Origin: Streptomyces sp. SAI-127
Lineage (GTDB): Bacteria; Actinomycetota; Actinomycetes; Streptomycetales; Streptomycetaceae
Assembly: GCF_029894425.1 (NCBI RefSeq)
Contig: NZ_JARXYJ010000001.1
Span: forward strand, 7,832,501 to 7,896,500
Reading direction: 5' to 3'
Length of the DNA stretch: 64,000 nt
The translations under genes were made by a program, and so were the position numbers. The notes beneath the pieces are model-generated. The model saw nothing but the letters and a program-made list of their open reading frames with translations, was not told where the DNA came from and did no database searches. This document shows positions 55,675-64,000 of the stretch, piece after piece. Positions within the stretch are counted from its first letter, which is position 1; each line of letters opens with the position of its first letter.

Positions 55675-56594
55675 GCGCGCAGCTCCTTGCCCGTGAGCTC
55701 CAGAAAAACGTCTTCCAGGGTGTGCCGTTCCACCGAGATCTTCTCCGGCATCACGCCGTGCTGGGCGCACCAGGACGTCACCGTCGCCAGCAGTTGCGGG
55801 TTGACCTTGCCGACCACCCGGTAGGAGCCGGGGGTCAGCTCCGCCGCCGAGCAGTCGGCGGGGAGGGCCTTGAGGAGCGAGCCCACGTCGAGCCCGGGGC
55901 GGCCCATGAAGCGCAGGGTGTTCTCGGCGCCGCCCCGGCACAGCTCCTCCGGGGTGCCCTGGGCGATGACCCGGCCGCCGTCGATGATCGCCACGTCGTC
56001 GGCGAGCTGCTCGGCCTCGTCCATGTAGTGCGTGGTGAGGATGACCGAGACGCCGTCCGCGCGCAGGTCGCGGACCAGGTCCCAGGTCCCGCGGCGGGCC
56101 TGTGGGTCCAGGCCGGCGGTCGGCTCGTCCAGGAACACCAGCTCCGGGCGGCCGACCACGGCCATGGCGAGCGCCAGCCGCTGCTGCTGGCCGCCGGACA
56201 GGCGCCGGTACGTCGTCCGGCCGCAACTGCCGAGGCCCAGGCGGTCGATCAGCGCGTCCACGTCGAGCGGGTGTGCGTGGAGCTTGGCCACGTGCCGCAG
56301 CATCTCGTCGGCCCGGGCGCCCGAGTACACGCCCCCGGACTGCAGCATCACGCCGATCCTCGGGTGCAGCTCACGGGCCTGCCGCACCGGGTCGAGGCCC
56401 AGGACCCGTACCGTGCCGGAGTCCGCCTGCCGGTATCCCTCGCAGATCTCGACCGTCGTCGTCTTGCCCGCGCCGTTGGGCCCGAGTACGGCGGTCACGC
56501 CCGCCCGGGCCACCAGGTCGAGGCCGTCCACGGCGGTCTTCGTGCCGTACCGCTTCACCAGGGCGTGGACCTGGACCACGGGCTCACTTCGCAT
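55671..56594 (-). CDS. ABC-2 type transporter ATP-binding protein
   Basis: A 307-residue DrrA/CcmA-type ATPase. Walker A is GPNGAGKTTTVE, the Q-loop region is IGVMLQSGGVY, the signature is LSGGQQQRLALAM, Walker B is LVFLDEPTAGLDP and the switch is LTTHYMDEAEQLAD. The C-terminal 80 residues are the extra domain of exporter ATPases, ending VERHTLEDVFLELTGKELRA. ATG 56594 is likely leaderless, since TAGACT lies 7 bp upstream. It is translationally coupled to the permease. Confidence 0.92.
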   Translation of the reverse strand: MRSEPVVQVHALVKRYGTKTAVDGLDLVARAGVTAVLGPNGAGKTTTVEICEGYRQADSGTVRVLGLDPVRQARELHPRIGVMLQSGGVYSGARADEMLRHVAKLHAHPLDVDALIDRLGLGSCGRTTYRRLSGGQQQRLALAMAVVGRPELVFLDEPTAGLDPQARRGTWDLVRDLRADGVSVILTTHYMDEAEQLADDVAIIDGGRVIAQGTPEELCRGGAENTLRFMGRPGLDVGSLLKALPADCSAAELTPGSYRVVGKVNPQLLATVTSWCAQHGVMPEKISVERHTLEDVFLELTGKELRA

Positions 56595-56601
56595 GGGCCC
56601 G

Positions 56602-56607
56602 AGTCTA
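56602..56607 (-). promoter_or_regulatory. -10 box for a leaderless ABC exporter transcript
   Basis: On the minus strand, TAGACT lies 7 bp before the ATPase ATG; its first three bases are the TAG stop codon of the acetyltransferase gene. Confidence 0.45.
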
Positions 56608-57462
56608 GGTTCGCGGCCCGCGCCGCAGACGGGCGGGTGCAGGATCTCCACCCAGCGCGTTCTGAGGGGCGTCCTCCCGTGAGCGGTGCAGCGTCAGCCA
56701 CCGCTGCGCGTACCGTACGGCGTCCGCCACCGGGAACAGCCGTGCGTCGGCCGCGCCCACCTTTCCGCGTATCACGATGGCCTCGTCGCGCTCGAAGTCG
56801 TAGCCCAGTTCGTCGAAGCGGTCGGAGGTGATCGAGACCTCCGTCACCACCTCCCACCCGTTCGGTCCCGGGCGGCCGACCCTGACGAGCGGGCTCGGGA
56901 CGCGGTATTCGGCGAGATGGAAGCTCGTGCAGGTGTCGTAGCCCGCGCCGAGGAGCAGCACGCGCGCGTGGAGGGCCTCGAGGCGGGCCAGCGGGCTGTG
57001 CTCACCGAGGCGGCAGTCGGGGGCGTGGCCGTCCAGCACCGCGTGCGCGCGGGGGCCTGTCGCCGCGAAGGAGGTCTGCGGGTGCACGCTGCGCCGGGCG
57101 CCGGGCCAGGTGCGCACCGTCTCCGGTATCACGCCGACCCCGCGCGAGGGCGTGACGAGGGGGTCGTAGGCGGGCATGGTCGCCCGGATCGTGTCCCACC
57201 ACTCCTCCGGCACCGGCGGGTTGCTCCACACCGCCGGGTCGGAAAGGTCGCCGGTCTGGGTGGGGACCACGAGGGTGCCGTCCGGGCCGAGGGCGTCGAG
57301 CAGTCCCTGGACCACCGCGACGGGGCCTCCGCAGACCCAGCCGAGGGCGCTCAGGGAGGAGTGCACGAGGAGGATCTCGCCGCTGCGGACACCCAGCGCG
57401 TGCAGCTCCCCCGCGAGGCTGTCGCGGGTGACAAGTGGGCCGGTGGGAGGTGGTTTCGGCAT
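56605..57462 (-). CDS. AAC(3)-family N-acetyltransferase
   Basis: A 285-residue protein of the aminoglycoside 3-N-acetyltransferase (AAC(3)/YokD) fold. Motifs are LLVHSSLSALGWVCGGP near the N terminus, TLVVPTQTGDLSDPAVW, and RSVHPQTSFAATG with the conserved His-Pro and Ser-Phe. The family uses acetyl-CoA to modify amino groups of aminoglycosides, but many members have other, unknown substrates. ATG 57462 (MPKPPPTGPLVTRDSL) is the likely start. An ABC-2 exporter follows 10 bp downstream, so modification and export may act on one compound (inference). Its promoter region is shared with the divergent suf operon. Confidence 0.85.
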   Translation of the reverse strand: MPKPPPTGPLVTRDSLAGELHALGVRSGEILLVHSSLSALGWVCGGPVAVVQGLLDALGPDGTLVVPTQTGDLSDPAVWSNPPVPEEWWDTIRATMPAYDPLVTPSRGVGVIPETVRTWPGARRSVHPQTSFAATGPRAHAVLDGHAPDCRLGEHSPLARLEALHARVLLLGAGYDTCTSFHLAEYRVPSPLVRVGRPGPNGWEVVTEVSITSDRFDELGYDFERDEAIVIRGKVGAADARLFPVADAVRYAQRWLTLHRSREDAPQNALGGDPAPARLRRGPRT

Positions 57463-57503
57463 GGTTCGCGAGTGTCCCTGACATGGCCGCGATATGCCAC
57501 CGG

Positions 57504-57517
57504 TTTGATCGATCAAA
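57504..57517. promoter_or_regulatory. 14-bp perfect palindrome between the AAC(3) gene and the suf operon
   Basis: TTTGATCGATCAAA is a perfect palindrome, 42 bp upstream of the AAC(3)-like start and 107 bp upstream of the sufR-like start. It is a candidate binding site for SufR or another repressor. Confidence 0.45.
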
Positions 57518-57532
57518 GATCGTTCTCCCAGG

Positions 57533-57551
57533 TCAGGTTAGGGATGCCTAA
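57533..57551. promoter_or_regulatory. Iron-box-like site (DmdR/IdeR type) upstream of the suf operon
   Basis: TCAGGTTAGGGATGCCTAA matches the 19-bp DtxR/IdeR/DmdR consensus TTAGGTTAGGCTAACCTAA at 14 positions, including both left half sites (TCAGG, TTAGG) and the right one (CCTAA). It lies 72 bp upstream of the sufR-like start codon. Confidence 0.5.
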
Positions 57552-57623
57552 GTGATGCAGGGCACCGTCCATCGGGTGGGACGCGGGTTGCCCGGTCCTG
57601 AGGAATTACGCAACAATGGCGTT

Positions 57624-58367
57624 GTGAAAAACGTCGGCGAGGCTCGGGAGACCCCCACGGGGGCCCCTCAGGAGGAGCTCGCGACCGGTGAGCGGTCCAC
57701 CCGCAACCGCGTCGCGCGATCCATCCTGGACCACGGCCCGTCGACCGTCGCCGAGCTGGCCGGACGACTGGGCCTCACCCATGCGGCCGTACGGCGTCAT
57801 CTGGACGCCCTGGCGGCCGACGAGGTCGTGGAGGCGCGGGAGCAGCGGGTGTACGGCGCGCGGACGCGCGGCCGCCCCGCCAAGGTCTTCGCGCTCACCG
57901 ACTGCGGCCGGGACGCCTTCGACCAGTCCTACGACAAGCTCGCCGCGGACGCCCTGAGCTGGATTCAGGAGCGATTCGGCGGGGACGAGGCGGTCGTCGC
58001 CTTCGCCCGCGCGAGGATCGCCGCGCAGGCCGAGGAGTACCGCAAGGCCGTCGAGTCCGCCGCCCCCGAGGAGCGCACCGAAGCCCTGGCCAAGGCCCTG
58101 AGCGCGGACGGGTACGCTGCTACGGCGCGGAGCGCACCGGTCGGCGAGCAGCTCTGCCAGCACCACTGCCCGGTGGCCCATGTCGCTGAGAAGTTCCCCC
58201 AGCTGTGTGATGCGGAGACCGAGATCTTCTCCCAGCTGCTCGGAACGCACGTCCAGCGACTGGCGACCATCGCGCACGGCGACGGCGTCTGCACGACGTT
58301 CATCCCCAAGATTTCCCAGACCACTGATAACGCATCCGCAAGTACCGCCGGGAGGAACCCCGCATGA
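57624..58367 (+). CDS. sufR: SufR-like Fe-S-sensing transcriptional regulator of the suf operon
   Basis: A 247-residue winged-helix regulator. The DNA-binding domain (about 25-100) reads [39 protein letters not shown] with the wing [19 protein letters not shown]. The C-terminal part has clustered Cys: [21 protein letters not shown] and GDGVCTTF, which fit an Fe-S cluster ligand set as in SufR repressors. GTG 57624 ([10 protein letters not shown]) is chosen; no ribosome site is near, so the transcript may be leaderless. Its stop overlaps the sufB start (ATGA). It probably represses the operon when Fe-S supply is sufficient. Confidence 0.9.
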   Translation: MKNVGEARETPTGAPQEELATGERSTRNRVARSILDHGPSTVAELAGRLGLTHAAVRRHLDALAADEVVEAREQRVYGARTRGRPAKVFALTDCGRDAFDQSYDKLAADALSWIQERFGGDEAVVAFARARIAAQAEEYRKAVESAAPEERTEALAKALSADGYAATARSAPVGEQLCQHHCPVAHVAEKFPQLCDAETEIFSQLLGTHVQRLATIAHGDGVCTTFIPKISQTTDNASASTAGRNPA

Positions 58368-59788
58368 CACTCCCCATCGAGGAGACCGCCCACCCTGAGC
58401 TCGAGGGTCTGGGCAACTACGAATACGGCTGGGCCGACTCCGACGTGGCTGGTGCCTCTGCCAAGCGCGGTATCAACGAGGACGTCGTCCGGGACATCTC
58501 CGCCAAGAAGAACGAGCCGGAGTGGATGACCAAGCTCCGCCTCAAGGGTCTGCGCCTGTTCGGCAAGAAGCCCATGCCGAACTGGGGCTCGGACCTCTCC
58601 GGCATCGACTTCGACAACATCAAGTACTTCGTGCGCTCCACGGAGAAGCAGGCGGAGTCCTGGGAGGACCTGCCCGAGGACATCAAGAACACGTACGACA
58701 AGCTCGGCATCCCCGAGGCGGAGAAGCAGCGCCTCGTCGCCGGTGTCGCGGCCCAGTACGAGTCCGAGGTCGTCTACCACCAGATCCGTGAGGATCTGGA
58801 GGAGCAGGGCGTCATCTTCCTGGACACCGACACCGCGCTGAAGGAGCACCCGGAGCTCTTCAAGGAGTACTTCGGCACCGTCATCCCGGTCGGCGACAAC
58901 AAGTTCGCGTCGCTGAACACCGCGGTGTGGTCCGGCGGCTCCTTCATCTACGTGCCGAAGGGCGTGCACGTCGAGATCCCGCTCCAGGCCTACTTCCGTA
59001 TCAACACGGAGAACATGGGCCAGTTCGAGCGGACGCTGATCATCGTCGACGAGGACGCCTACGTCCACTACGTCGAGGGCTGTACGGCGCCGATCTACAA
59101 GTCGGACTCCCTGCACTCCGCGGTCGTCGAGATCATCGTCAAGAAGGGCGCCCGCTGCCGTTACACGACCATCCAGAACTGGTCGAACAACGTCTACAAC
59201 CTGGTCACCAAGCGCGCCGTGGCGTACGAGGGCGCGACCATGGAGTGGATCGACGGCAACATCGGCTCCAAGGTGACGATGAAGTACCCGGCCGTCTACC
59301 TGATGGGCGAGCACGCCAAGGGCGAGACCCTGTCCATCGCCTTCGCGGGCGAGGGGCAGCACCAGGACGCCGGCTCCAAGATGGTCCACATGGCGCCGAA
59401 CACCTCCTCCAACATCGTCTCCAAGTCGGTGGCGCGCGGTGGCGGCCGTACGTCCTACCGCGGTCTCGTCGAGATCGGCGAGGGCGCGCACGGCTCGAAG
59501 TCCAACGTGCTGTGCGACGCGCTGCTCGTCGACACCATCTCCCGCTCCGACACGTACCCCTACGTGGACGTCCGCGAGGACGACGTGTCCATGGGCCACG
59601 AGGCGACCGTCTCCAAGGTCTCCGAGGACCAGCTCTTCTACCTGATGAGCCGTGGTCTGAGCGAGTTCGAGGCGATGGCCATGATCGTGCGCGGCTTCGT
59701 CGAGCCCATCGCGAAGGAACTCCCCATGGAGTACGCCCTCGAGCTCAACCGGCTGATCGAGCTGCAGATGGAAGGCGCGGTCGGTTAA
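58364..59788 (+). CDS. sufB: Fe-S cluster assembly protein SufB
   Basis: A 474-residue scaffold subunit of the SufBCD complex, on which new Fe-S clusters are built. Conserved stretches include [41 protein letters not shown] with the conserved Cys, [31 protein letters not shown] and the C-terminal [23 protein letters not shown] 58364 overlaps the sufR stop. A 61-bp gap separates it from sufD. Confidence 0.97.
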   Translation: MTLPIEETAHPELEGLGNYEYGWADSDVAGASAKRGINEDVVRDISAKKNEPEWMTKLRLKGLRLFGKKPMPNWGSDLSGIDFDNIKYFVRSTEKQAESWEDLPEDIKNTYDKLGIPEAEKQRLVAGVAAQYESEVVYHQIREDLEEQGVIFLDTDTALKEHPELFKEYFGTVIPVGDNKFASLNTAVWSGGSFIYVPKGVHVEIPLQAYFRINTENMGQFERTLIIVDEDAYVHYVEGCTAPIYKSDSLHSAVVEIIVKKGARCRYTTIQNWSNNVYNLVTKRAVAYEGATMEWIDGNIGSKVTMKYPAVYLMGEHAKGETLSIAFAGEGQHQDAGSKMVHMAPNTSSNIVSKSVARGGGRTSYRGLVEIGEGAHGSKSNVLCDALLVDTISRSDTYPYVDVREDDVSMGHEATVSKVSEDQLFYLMSRGLSEFEAMAMIVRGFVEPIAKELPMEYALELNRLIELQMEGAVG

Positions 59789-59849
59789 GACCGGTCTCCC
59801 CAACAGCAGCCAGCGAAATCTGACGTAGGAAGAGAGCAGACCGACAGCC

Positions 59850-61031
59850 ATGGCTGAGGCTCAGAACATCCCCGTGGGCTCCACCACCGCGGGCCAGATC
59901 GCGGTGGCCGCCGAGTCGACCGTCGCCACGCGCATGAGTGCGCCCCCGTCCTTCGACGTGGCGGACTTCCCGGTCCCCCACGGCCGCGAGGAGGAGTGGC
60001 GGTTCACCCCGCTGGAGCGGCTGCGCGGGCTGCACGACGGCACCGCGGTCGCCACCGGCGACGGCGTGAAGGTCGACATCGCGGCGCCCGAGGGGGTCGT
60101 GATCGAGACCGTCGGCCGCGACGACGCCCGGCTCGGCAGGGCCGGCACCCCGGTGGACCGCATCGCCGCCCAGGCGTACTCGGCGTTCGAGAAGGCCGGC
60201 GTGATCACCGTCCCCAAGGAGACGGTCCTCACCGAGCCGATCCGTATCGCCGTGCACGGCGAGGGCGGTGTCTCCTACGGCCACCAGGTCATCGAGCTGG
60301 GTGCCTTCGCCGAGGCCGTCGTCGTCATCGACCACACCGGTGACGCCGTACTCGCCGCCAACGTCGACTACGTCCTGGGTGACGGCGCCAAGCTGACCGT
60401 CGTCTCCGTCCAGGACTGGGACGACAAGGCCGTGCACGTGGCCCAGCACAACGCGCTGATCGGCCGGGACGCCACCTTCAAGTCGTTCGTGGTCACCTTC
60501 GGCGGCGACCTCGTCCGGCTGCACCCGCGCGTCGCCTACGCCGGCACCGGCGGCGAGGCCGAGCTGTTCGGTCTGTACTTCACGGACGCCGGCCAGCACC
60601 AGGAGCACCGCCTCCTGGTCGACCACAACACCCCGCACTGCAAGTCGAACGTCGCCTACAAGGGCGCGCTCCAGGGCGAGGGCGCCCACGCGGTGTGGAT
60701 CGGTGACGTGCTCATCGAGGCCAAGGCCGAGGGCACGGACACGTACGAGATGAACCGCAACCTCGTCCTCACCGACGGCGCCCGGGTCGACTCCGTGCCG
60801 AACCTGGAGATCGAGACCGGCGAGATCGTCGGAGCCGGCCACGCGAGTGCGACCGGCCGCTTCGACGACGAGCAGCTCTTCTATCTGATGGCCCGCGGCA
60901 TCCCGGCCGACGAGGCCCGGCGCCTCGTCGTCCGTGGCTTCTTCGCCGAGCTGGTCCAGCAGATCGGCGTCGACGACATCGAAGAGCGCCTTCTCGTGAA
61001 GATCGACGAGGAGCTGGAGGCCACTGTCTGA
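59850..61031 (+). CDS. sufD: Fe-S cluster assembly protein SufD
   Basis: A 393-residue partner of SufB in the SufBCD complex, needed for iron acquisition during cluster assembly. The N-terminal part has REEEWRFTPLERLRGLHDG. The beta-helix core has KSFVVTFGGDLVRLHPRVAYAGTGGEAELFGLY, with the conserved His in HQEHRLLVDHNTPHCKSN. The C-terminal end has FYLMARGIPADEARRLVVRGFFAE, as in SufB. ATG 59850 is used. Its stop overlaps the Rieske-gene start by 1 nt. Confidence 0.96.
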   Translation: MAEAQNIPVGSTTAGQIAVAAESTVATRMSAPPSFDVADFPVPHGREEEWRFTPLERLRGLHDGTAVATGDGVKVDIAAPEGVVIETVGRDDARLGRAGTPVDRIAAQAYSAFEKAGVITVPKETVLTEPIRIAVHGEGGVSYGHQVIELGAFAEAVVVIDHTGDAVLAANVDYVLGDGAKLTVVSVQDWDDKAVHVAQHNALIGRDATFKSFVVTFGGDLVRLHPRVAYAGTGGEAELFGLYFTDAGQHQEHRLLVDHNTPHCKSNVAYKGALQGEGAHAVWIGDVLIEAKAEGTDTYEMNRNLVLTDGARVDSVPNLEIETGEIVGAGHASATGRFDDEQLFYLMARGIPADEARRLVVRGFFAELVQQIGVDDIEERLLVKIDEELEATV

Positions 61032-61348
61032 TGGCTTTCGTACGCGCCTGTGGGCTGAGCGAGCTGGAGGAGGACACCCCGAAGCGGGTGGAACTCGACG
61101 GCACGCCGGTCTCGGTCGTGCAGACCGAGGGGGAGGTGTTCGCGATTCACGACATCTGCTCGCACGCGAACGTCTCGCTCTCCGAGGGCGAGGTGGAGGA
61201 CTGCCAGATCGAGTGCTGGCTGCACGGCTCCAGCTTCGACCTGCGCACCGGCAAACCGTCCGGCCTTCCCGCGACGCGCCCCGTCCCCGTATACCCCGTA
61301 AAGATCGAAGGGGACGATGTGCTCGTCTCCCTTTCCCAGGAGTCCTGA
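61031..61348 (+). CDS. Rieske-type ferredoxin in the suf operon
   Basis: A 105-residue small protein with a Rieske [2Fe-2S] motif: ICSHANVSLSEG (C-x-H) and CWLHGSSFDLRTGKP (C-x-x-H). It resembles NirD/dioxygenase-type Rieske ferredoxins. It overlaps the end of sufD (TGATG) and lies 7 bp before sufC, so it is an integral part of the operon. This insertion of a Rieske protein is common in actinobacterial suf operons. It may supply electrons during cluster assembly, but this is not established. Confidence 0.92.
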   Translation: MAFVRACGLSELEEDTPKRVELDGTPVSVVQTEGEVFAIHDICSHANVSLSEGEVEDCQIECWLHGSSFDLRTGKPSGLPATRPVPVYPVKIEGDDVLVSLSQES

Positions 61349-61355
61349 GGCACCC

Positions 61356-62120
61356 ATGGCAACGCTTGAAATCCGAGACCTGCACGTCACCGTCGAGGCC
61401 GACAACGCCACGAAGGAGATCCTCAAGGGTGTCGACCTGACCGTGAAGCAGGGCGAGACGCACGCCATCATGGGCCCCAACGGCTCCGGCAAGTCGACGC
61501 TCGCCTACTCGCTCGCGGGTCACCCGAAGTACACCATCACCGGCGGCACCGTCACTCTCGACGGCGAGGACGTCCTGGAGATGTCCGTCGACGAGCGCGC
61601 CCGCGCGGGCCTGTTCCTGGCGATGCAGTACCCGGTCGAGGTCCCCGGCGTCTCGGTCTCCAACTTCCTCCGTACGTCCGCCACCGCCATCCGCGGCGAG
61701 GCCCCCAAGCTGCGGACGTGGGTGAAGGAGGTCAGGGAGACCATGGAGCGTCTCAACATGGACCCGGCCTTCGCCGAGCGCAACGTGAACGAGGGCTTCT
61801 CCGGCGGTGAGAAGAAGCGCCACGAGATCCTCCAGCTCGAGCTGCTCAAGCCGAAGGTCGCGATCCTCGACGAGACGGACTCCGGCCTCGACGTCGACGC
61901 CCTGCGGGTCGTCTCCGAGGGCGTCAACCGCGTCCGTGAGACCGGCGAGGTCGGCACCCTGCTGATCACGCACTACACGCGCATCCTGCGCTACATCAAG
62001 CCCGACTTCGTCCACGTCTTCTCCGGCGGTCGCATCGTCGAGTCCGGCGGCGCCGAGCTCGCCGACAAGCTGGAGAACGAGGGCTACGAGGCATACACGA
62101 AGGGTGGCGTATCCGCGTGA
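61356..62120 (+). CDS. sufC: Fe-S cluster assembly ATPase SufC
   Basis: A 254-residue ABC-type ATPase of the SufBCD complex. Walker A is GPNGSGKSTLAY, the Q-loop region is LFLAMQYPVEVPGVSV, the signature is FSGGEKKRHEIL, Walker B is VAILDETDSGLD and the switch is ITHYTRILRYI; these are diagnostic of SufC and differ from transporter ATPases. ATG 61356 follows CAGGAG. Its stop overlaps the sufS start (GTGA). Confidence 0.97.
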   Translation: MATLEIRDLHVTVEADNATKEILKGVDLTVKQGETHAIMGPNGSGKSTLAYSLAGHPKYTITGGTVTLDGEDVLEMSVDERARAGLFLAMQYPVEVPGVSVSNFLRTSATAIRGEAPKLRTWVKEVRETMERLNMDPAFAERNVNEGFSGGEKKRHEILQLELLKPKVAILDETDSGLDVDALRVVSEGVNRVRETGEVGTLLITHYTRILRYIKPDFVHVFSGGRIVESGGAELADKLENEGYEAYTKGGVSA

Positions 62121-63373
62121 CGCAGCTGCCGGGCCTCCTCGACACCGAGGCGATCCGCAAGGACTTCCCCATCCTGGACCGTCAGGTCCACGACGGCCGG
62201 AAGCTCGTGTACCTGGACAACGCGGCGACCTCGCAGAAGCCGCGCCAGGTGCTCGACGCCCTGAACGAGTACTACGAGCGCTACAACGCCAACGTCCACC
62301 GCGGTGTGCATGTGCTCGCCGAGGAGGCCACGGCGCTGTACGAGGGCGCGCGCGACAAGGTCGCCGCCTTCATCAACGCGCCGAGCCGCGACGAGGTGAT
62401 CTTCACCAAGAACGCCTCCGAGTCGCTCAACCTCGTGGCGAACATGCTGGGCTGGGCCGACGAGCCCTACCGCGTGGACCACGAGACCGAGATCGTCATC
62501 ACGGAGATGGAGCACCACTCCAACATCGTGCCGTGGCAGCTGCTCGCGCAGCGCACGGGCGCGAAGCTGAAGTGGTTCGGCCTGACCGACGACGGCCGGC
62601 TCGACCTGTCCAACATCGACGAGATCATCACCGAGAAGACGAAGATCGTCTCCTTCGTGCTGGTCTCCAACATCCTGGGCACGGTCAACCCGGTCGAGGC
62701 GATAGTCCGCCGCGCGCAGGAGGTCGGCGCGCTGGTCTGCATCGATGCCTCGCAGGCCGCGCCGCACATGCCGCTGGACGTACAGGCCCTCCAGGCCGAC
62801 TTCGTGGCCTTCACCGGTCACAAGATGTGCGGCCCGACGGGCATCGGCGTGCTCTGGGGCCGCCAGGAGCTCCTGGAGGACCTGCCGCCGTTCCTGGGCG
62901 GCGGCGAGATGATCGAGACCGTGTCGATGCACTCGTCGACGTACGCCCCGGCGCCGCACAAGTTCGAGGCGGGCACGCCTCCGATCGCGCAGGCGGTCGG
63001 TCTGGGCGCCGCGATCGACTATCTGAACTCGATCGGCATGGACAAGATCCTCGCCCATGAGCACGCGATCACCGAGTACGCGGTGAAGCGCCTCACGGAG
63101 GTCCCGGACCTCAGGATCATCGGTCCCGCCACCGCCGAGGACCGGGGCGCGGCGATCTCCTTCACGCTCGGCGACATCCACCCGCACGACGTGGGCCAGG
63201 TCCTCGACGAGCAGGGCATCGCGGTCCGGGTCGGTCACCACTGCGCGCGGCCGGTCTGCCTCCGGTACGGAATTCCCGCGACCACGCGAGCGTCGTTCTA
63301 TCTGTACTCCACGCCGGCCGAGATCGACGCACTGGTCGAGGGGCTGGAGCACGTACGGAACTTCTTCGGCTGA
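62117..63373 (+). CDS. sufS: Cysteine desulfurase SufS (group II)
   Basis: A 418-residue PLP enzyme that removes sulfur from cysteine for cluster building. The PLP Lys is in FTGHKMCGPTGIGVLWG, other cofactor residues are in EMEHHSNIVPWQ and IDASQAAPHMP, and the catalytic Cys is in RVGHHCARPVC, with the short loop typical of group II desulfurases that work with SufU. The GTG start at 62117 overlaps the sufC stop. Confidence 0.97.
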   Translation: MTQLPGLLDTEAIRKDFPILDRQVHDGRKLVYLDNAATSQKPRQVLDALNEYYERYNANVHRGVHVLAEEATALYEGARDKVAAFINAPSRDEVIFTKNASESLNLVANMLGWADEPYRVDHETEIVITEMEHHSNIVPWQLLAQRTGAKLKWFGLTDDGRLDLSNIDEIITEKTKIVSFVLVSNILGTVNPVEAIVRRAQEVGALVCIDASQAAPHMPLDVQALQADFVAFTGHKMCGPTGIGVLWGRQELLEDLPPFLGGGEMIETVSMHSSTYAPAPHKFEAGTPPIAQAVGLGAAIDYLNSIGMDKILAHEHAITEYAVKRLTEVPDLRIIGPATAEDRGAAISFTLGDIHPHDVGQVLDEQGIAVRVGHHCARPVCLRYGIPATTRASFYLYSTPAEIDALVEGLEHVRNFFG

Positions 63374-63389
63374 AGGGCGTGCTGAAACC

Positions 63390-63860
63390 GTGAAGCTGGA
63401 CTCGATGTACCAGGAAGTCATCCTGGACCACTACAAGCACCCGCACGGGCGTGGTCTGAGGGATGGCGACGCCGAGGTGCACCATGTGAACCCGACGTGC
63501 GGCGACGAGATCACCCTCCGTGTGAAGTACGACGGCACGACGATCGAGGACGTCTCGTACGAGGGCCAGGGCTGCTCGATCAGCCAGGCCAGCGCGTCCG
63601 TCCTGAACGATCTGCTGGTCGGCAAGGACCTGGCGGAGGCGCAGAAGATCCAGGAGACCTTCCTGGAACTGATGCAGTCGAAGGGCAGGATCGAGCCCGA
63701 CGACGCGATGGAAGAGGTGCTGGAGGACGCGGTCGCGTTCGCCGGTGTCTCCAAGTACCCGGCCCGGGTCAAGTGCGCCCTCCTCAGCTGGATGGCCTGG
63801 AAGGACGCGACGGCCCAGGCGCTGGGCGCCGACGCCGACGCCGAAAGGAAAACGGCATGA
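63390..63860 (+). CDS. sufU: SufU zinc-dependent sulfurtransferase (IscU-like)
   Basis: A 156-residue IscU-fold protein that accepts sulfur from SufS. Cys residues are in NPTCGDEITLRVKY, GQGCSISQASASV and ARVKCALLSW, and the characteristic SufU insertion between the second and third Cys is present. GTG 63390 lies 16 bp after the sufS stop. The ATGA overlap with the next gene shows that the operon continues. Confidence 0.95.
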   Translation: MKLDSMYQEVILDHYKHPHGRGLRDGDAEVHHVNPTCGDEITLRVKYDGTTIEDVSYEGQGCSISQASASVLNDLLVGKDLAEAQKIQETFLELMQSKGRIEPDDAMEEVLEDAVAFAGVSKYPARVKCALLSWMAWKDATAQALGADADAERKTA

Positions 63861-64000
63861 GCGAGACCGTTGAGATGAAGCCGGCCTCGGAGGAAGAGGT
63901 CCGCGAGGCGCTGTACGACGTCGTCGACCCCGAGCTGGGCATCGACGTCGTCAACCTCGGCCTGATCTACGGCATCCACATCGACGACGCGAACATCGCG
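63857..64000 (+). CDS. sufT: SufT/DUF59 metal-sulfur cluster assembly factor (3-prime truncated by window edge)
   Basis: The first 48 residues are visible. They have the MIP18/DUF59 signature EVREALYDVVDPELGIDVVNLG followed by LIYGI. Such proteins help to mature Fe-S proteins and usually end actinobacterial suf operons. ATG 63857 overlaps the sufU stop. Confidence 0.92.
   Translation, partial: MSETVEMKPASEEEVREALYDVVDPELGIDVVNLGLIYGIHIDDANIA

Overview
The window is a high-GC actinobacterial chromosome segment, almost certainly Streptomyces. Third codon positions are nearly all G or C, GTG starts are common, many promoters look leaderless, and the gene order (uvrA; uvrC-rapZ-yvcK-whiA; gap-pgk-tpiA-secG-rbpA paralog-pgi; pgl-opcA-zwf-tal-tkt; ctaB; ctaA; sufR-BD-Rieske-CSU-T) matches my recollection of the conserved Streptomyces core. 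Most of the window is therefore core chromosome, with accessory or regulatory islands between the core blocks.

Layout. 1-6.7 kb: the end of an FtsK-like gene, a TerC-family transporter gene behind a yybP-ykoY-type (Mn2+) riboswitch, a small conserved protein, a ChaA-type cation/proton antiporter, an MFS symporter, an S66 LD-carboxypeptidase and aroQ. 6.7-11 kb: a polar amino-acid ABC cassette, a metallo-beta-lactamase-fold hydrolase and a DinB/maleylpyruvate-isomerase-like protein, all on the minus strand. 11-16.5 kb: uvrA with a histone-like tail, then convergently a LacI regulator/PfkB sugar kinase pair with a likely operator. 16.5-23.8 kb: a signalling island with an XRE-like regulator, a stand-alone receiver, an orphan sugar-type binding lipoprotein, a large NarL-type sensor kinase and its response regulator. 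Near-identical 16-bp palindromes lie upstream of both receiver genes. 24-29.1 kb: uvrC-rapZ-yvcK-whiA, joined by start/stop overlaps. 29.2-32.2 kb: a large secreted M14 carboxypeptidase. 32.4-45.7 kb: glycolysis and pentose-phosphate genes with secG and an RbpA paralog, plus a decayed DsbA-like gene. 46-50.4 kb: ctaB and ctaA (heme O/A synthesis) around an amidohydrolase and a nucleotidyltransferase. 50.5-54.9 kb: a secreted Cys-repeat protein divergent from a very unusual regulator. 54.9-57.5 kb: an AAC(3)-like acetyltransferase with an ABC-2 exporter. 57.6-64 kb: the suf Fe-S assembly operon, running off the right edge.

The strongest candidate for an undescribed system is at 50.5-54.9 kb. 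One 1114-residue protein appears to join a SARP/BTAD DNA-binding module, a single membrane segment, an extracytoplasmic beta-propeller and a complete family-5 peptide-binding-protein domain. It would be a one-protein membrane receptor and transcription factor. Just upstream, in the intergenic region shared with the divergent secreted protein, are four CTTGG direct repeats spaced 11, 10 and 11 bp, the helical-turn spacing expected for SARP operators.

Other leads are the shared palindromes of the two-component island; the TerC riboswitch, whose P1 3-prime strand can alternatively pair with the ribosome binding site; a structured leader before the RbpA paralog; an iron-box-like site before the suf operon; and a miniature inverted-repeat element before uvrC. 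I saw no tRNA, rRNA, CRISPR array, complete insertion sequence or prophage.
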